From an uncultured Bacilli bacterium (lineage in GTDB: Bacteria; Bacillota_I; Bacilli_A; RF39; UBA660): a stretch of DNA of 64,000 nucleotides. This document shows positions 61,554 through 64,000 of the stretch, one piece after another. Within the stretch, counting starts at the first letter, position 1; the number at the start of each line of letters is the position of its first letter. The position numbers and the translations under genes are program-made. The notes beneath the pieces were generated by a model. It made no database searches and had not been told where the DNA came from. It worked only from the letters and a program-made list of their open reading frames with translations. The stretch lies in NCBI GenBank assembly GCA_934098745.1, contig CAKOPG010000007.1, positions 11,486 to 75,485 on the forward strand, given 5' to 3'.

Positions 61554-63044
61554 TCAATTTACAATAAAATGATTAAAATAATAAGCTGAATAAGGCTTCA
61601 ATTCATTATTTTCCTGTTCAAAGCCAATTTCCTCCGACAGCGTCATCTGCGATGAAAACAAATTCGTTCCAAGTCCAAGACGGTTGCCTTCTATTTTTAC
61701 ATTTATACTTCCCAAAATCGTAGGAAACAAATCTAGTGCGCAGAAAATTCTTTCCTTTGTGTTTTCGTCCTCATTCTCTGCCGCACAGTTAATAAAGCAA
61801 TTATATGTTTTCCTTCGATAGTCTCCTATGTCATCCCAGAAATCAGCCTTCATACTGATGTGATCCCCTGTGATCACAATAGTTGTGTTTTCATACCACG
61901 GTTGTTGCTGTATCCATTCAACAAAATCCACTACCTGTTTGCTGGCACATCTCAATGCATTTTCATATTGTGTAGGATAGGTTTCTTCACATAGCTGACA
62001 ATGATATCCATCTGGATGATGCGTATCTACTGTCAGCATTGTAAAGTTAAAGGGTGCTTCCTCTTTCGAGATTTCTTCTAACTCCTGCCTTGCAAATTGA
62101 TATAATTTTTCATCCTCTATTCCCCAAAATTCAAAATAGTCTTCAGGCACAACTCCCTTTTCTACCGCTTGTCCATAGTCCAGGATTTCATAATTGCCGT
62201 GCTGAGTGTAAAAATCTCTTCTTCCTCCAAATTGGGCGTCAGACCCACACATAAAATAATTCTGGTACCCCTCCTGCTGTAGAATATCTCCTAAGCTTAC
62301 TATTCCGGGTAAATATTTTTCATAATTTCCACTGCTGTTGCCATCAAACGGAAATTTATATGTAGCGCCGGTTGATGTTGCAAGAAGCGCCGCCATTGTC
62401 CAATCTGTTCCGTACATTGAGTAAGCGCCCCCAAATCCCTGTCTATCAGAAAAGGAAATATTCTCGTTTGCCAACTCAACTAATTCAGGAATGTATTCAA
62501 CAGGCTTTCCTCCTCCATCATCCACAGACGCATAAGTTGTTTCCATCGATTCCATATAAATTAAGATCAAATTTCTCTTCTTCTCCGGAAATGTAATTTC
62601 AACATCGCTCGGTTCCACAAAATAATCTTCATAAATTGTTGATGCTGTTTGCAGCTCATGAAAATAATCCGGAATTTTCATTTCTATCATTTTTCCCCCC
62701 AGCGAAGGAACAAAAAGTGAAAGTCCGATCAAAAGAATCGCCGGCTTATAAAACTTTGCTATTTTACTTTTAAAGTGAAAATGAAAAAACTTTGTCCCCA
62801 GATCAACTGCATAAAACAGCAGCATAAAGCAGATGGTAATTAAAACCGCCTGTACCAATGCAGTATCGCAATATTGATCTACAATCCCTGTTGAAGTTCC
62901 CTTCATAGGCGAAAACAGCTGATATACCACTACGGAAAACTCCATTTCCCCAAAGACATTTAAAAACCACGCACATGAGGTATTCAGCAATACCAGGATA
63001 AATACAAAAAATAAAAATAGTCCTCTTAAAAATACTTTCTTCAT
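61554..63044 (-). CDS. LTA-synthase / phosphoglycerol-transferase family membrane protein
   Basis: The 496-residue protein has three or four spans in the first 125 residues and an outer sulfatase-superfamily domain: LILIYMESMETTYASVDDGG with metal Glu E165, YGTDWTMAALLATSTGATYK with predicted nucleophile T216, then FTMLTVDTHHPDGYHC and IVITGDHISMKADFWDD with the metal Asp/His. This is the layout of OpgB/MdoB and LtaS, which transfer phosphoglycerol from phosphatidylglycerol. It probably decorates the glycan with a phospho-alcohol. The gene before it encodes a GDPD-like phosphodiesterase, so the two act on the same bond type. Confidence 0.87.
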   Translation of the reverse strand: MKKVFLRGLFLFFVFILVLLNTSCAWFLNVFGEMEFSVVVYQLFSPMKGTSTGIVDQYCDTALVQAVLITICFMLLFYAVDLGTKFFHFHFKSKIAKFYKPAILLIGLSLFVPSLGGKMIEMKIPDYFHELQTASTIYEDYFVEPSDVEITFPEKKRNLILIYMESMETTYASVDDGGGKPVEYIPELVELANENISFSDRQGFGGAYSMYGTDWTMAALLATSTGATYKFPFDGNSSGNYEKYLPGIVSLGDILQQEGYQNYFMCGSDAQFGGRRDFYTQHGNYEILDYGQAVEKGVVPEDYFEFWGIEDEKLYQFARQELEEISKEEAPFNFTMLTVDTHHPDGYHCQLCEETYPTQYENALRCASKQVVDFVEWIQQQPWYENTTIVITGDHISMKADFWDDIGDYRRKTYNCFINCAAENEDENTKERIFCALDLFPTILGSINVKIEGNRLGLGTNLFSSQMTLSEEIGFEQENNELKPYSAYYFNHFIVN

Positions 63045-63047
63045 CTG

Positions 63048-63923
63048 CTATTGTTCCTTATTCAGATCATCCGGTGTCAAATAATCTGTATATACGCCAC
63101 TTATTCCCATTTGTAATTGTTCCTGTGCTATCTGTGAATCATTAATTGTGTGTGTATATAATTTTATCCCATACTCCTGCGCTATCTCAAGCACCTCCGG
63201 TACCTTATACGGCCATTCATACCACATTGTAATGCCTTGAATTCCCTTTTCCTGGCAGAATATGCAGTATTCTCTGTAACTGTCTGTATTGCCATCACCC
63301 CATAACTGATATAGTGTAAGTATGTAATTGGGAAAATGATATACATCCTCAACAACGTCATACATTTCTTCATGATAGATCTGTATTACAAATCTATCCA
63401 GCAGCTTTTTTACATGCTTTTTTTCAGCTGTTGCAAGTAAAATCTCGAATTCTTTCTTTATCAGATCCGGGTCTGTGTCCTTTGTGTCCGTCACAATCCA
63501 GACATCATCATATTCCTGCATTAAGTCTAATAACATCTCCAGGGACATCGGCGTATAGACTCCTTCTATCTTAGAAGCAAGGAACTCCTCCTGTGTAGGT
63601 GCTCCTCCCTGAGAAACCCCCTCTTCTACCGCAAACTCCCAATCATGCCAACAAACCATTTGATCATCTGACGTTATGCAGAAATCTACTTCAAATGTTC
63701 TATGTCCTGCTTCATAATTATATTCAAAAGCCTCTAAAGAATTTGTATATGCTCTCCCATCAATTCCTCCGCAGGCATGCGCTATGGTTGTTTGCCCTTC
63801 CCATATCTGTCTTCTATCACTTCGTATTTTTGCGCTTATAATACAGCCACATATTATCAACACGAAGATGAAAAGAATAATCATTAGTTTCTTTATCTGA
63901 AAGTTCTCTTTTTCGTTATTCAT
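63048..63923 (-). CDS. Membrane-anchored glycerophosphodiester phosphodiesterase family protein
   Basis: One span (LMIILFIFVLIICGCIISA, 13-31) is followed by an outer domain of about 255 residues. It has TTIAHACGGIDGRAYTNSLE at 45-64, FEVDFCITSDDQMVCWHD at 77-94 and WIVTDTKD, giving the GDPD residues H49, E78, D80 and H93. The usual H-R-G is H-A-C-G-G here, a variant known in Firmicutes. The enzyme would cut glycerophosphodiester bonds, for example trimming phosphoglycerol side groups. Its ATG overlaps the upstream stop by eight bases (ATGAATAA). Specificity unknown. Confidence 0.82.
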   Translation of the reverse strand: MNNEKENFQIKKLMIILFIFVLIICGCIISAKIRSDRRQIWEGQTTIAHACGGIDGRAYTNSLEAFEYNYEAGHRTFEVDFCITSDDQMVCWHDWEFAVEEGVSQGGAPTQEEFLASKIEGVYTPMSLEMLLDLMQEYDDVWIVTDTKDTDPDLIKKEFEILLATAEKKHVKKLLDRFVIQIYHEEMYDVVEDVYHFPNYILTLYQLWGDGNTDSYREYCIFCQEKGIQGITMWYEWPYKVPEVLEIAQEYGIKLYTHTINDSQIAQEQLQMGISGVYTDYLTPDDLNKEQ

Positions 63924-64000
63924 TTTCCAGTAGTCTCCTAAACTCTTTTACCAGCTGCTCCGCATATTCAGGTGCTTCCTGAAATCTTTTCTCCCTGCAC
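63916..64000 (-). CDS. C-terminal end of an unidentified gene (cut by window edge)
   Basis: On the minus strand a frame enters from the right edge and ends with TAA at 63916, after 27 residues that include CREKRFQEAPEYAEQLVKEF. The alpha-helical, charged tail resembles the ends of many glycosyltransferases, but this is not enough to name the protein. The stop overlaps the GDPD start by eight bases, like other junctions in this cluster, which supports it being a real gene. Confidence 0.6.
   Translation of the reverse strand, partial: CREKRFQEAPEYAEQLVKEFRRLLENE

Overview
The window is one continuous surface-glycan biosynthesis locus. About 57 genes, two of them cut by the window edges, all lie on the minus strand, and no gap between genes exceeds about 100 bases. 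Strong AGGAGG-type ribosome sites, an AT-rich base composition, LTA-synthase-like and TagF-like proteins and the absence of any LPS export genes point to a low-GC Gram-positive anaerobe. A Lachnospiraceae-type gut clostridium is my best guess, by inference from the gene families only. Transcription runs from high to low coordinates; the start of the operon lies beyond 64000 and its end lies before 1. I see no rRNA, tRNA, CRISPR array, insertion sequence or phage gene.

Region by region, in transcription order. (a) 64000-47114: a GDPD-like phosphodiesterase, an LTA-synthase-like phosphotransferase, a fucosyltransferase-like enzyme, a GT32, a GT-C transferase, a Wzy-like polymerase, a DUF2142 membrane protein, a CgeB-like transferase, a PglK-type ABC flippase, two more glycosyltransferases and an SGNH/MBOAT acyltransferase pair. 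(b) 47018-37675: a very AT-rich module that opens with a GT-C protein. It then holds a sulfatase-superfamily transferase, a 94-residue membrane protein, a YidC-TagF fusion, a LicA-like choline kinase, a LicC-like cytidylyltransferase and a BCCT choline-type importer. This looks like a phosphocholine decoration system without LicD. (c) 37626-32535: a near-consensus promoter, a GT, then Gfo/Idh/MocA dehydrogenase, aminotransferase, methyltransferase and FemAB-like acyltransferase genes, probably making a modified amino sugar. (d) 32515-27297: a GT-B transferase, a CMP-sugar synthetase, a pyruvate-aldolase-like DRE-TIM enzyme fused to a second domain, an acyltransferase 3 and a KdsC-like phosphatase. 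This set could make and activate an unusual 3-deoxy-ulosonic acid. (e) 27286-18641: assorted transferases (fucosyltransferase-like, CgeB-like, GT61, GT2, GtrII-like, GT8-like) and a hexapeptide acetyltransferase. (f) 18644-17128: FdtB/FdtA for a dTDP-3-amino-3,6-dideoxyhexose. (g) 17131-11158: a polyprenyl-phosphate glycosyltransferase, a GT4, the full GDP-D-glycero-D-manno-heptose pathway (HddA, HddC-GmhB fusion, GmhA) and a sugar methyltransferase. (h) 11153-1: more transferases including GT11 and GT10, a second PglK-type flippase and a second copy of the GT-C type.

A working model is inference. Lipid-linked oligosaccharides are built in the cytoplasm from dTDP-, GDP-, CMP- and probably UDP-activated unusual sugars, flipped by the PglK-type exporters, polymerised by the Wzy-like protein, decorated outside by GT-C enzymes fed by polyprenyl-phosphate sugars, and further modified with acyl groups, methyl groups and phospho-alcohols. 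The strongest candidates for something undescribed are the YidC-TagF fusion within a LicD-less choline module, the G8 homopolymer tract placed directly before the predicted nucleophile of the neighbouring phosphotransferase, and the aldolase/CMP-synthetase/phosphatase cassette with no NeuB or KdsA.
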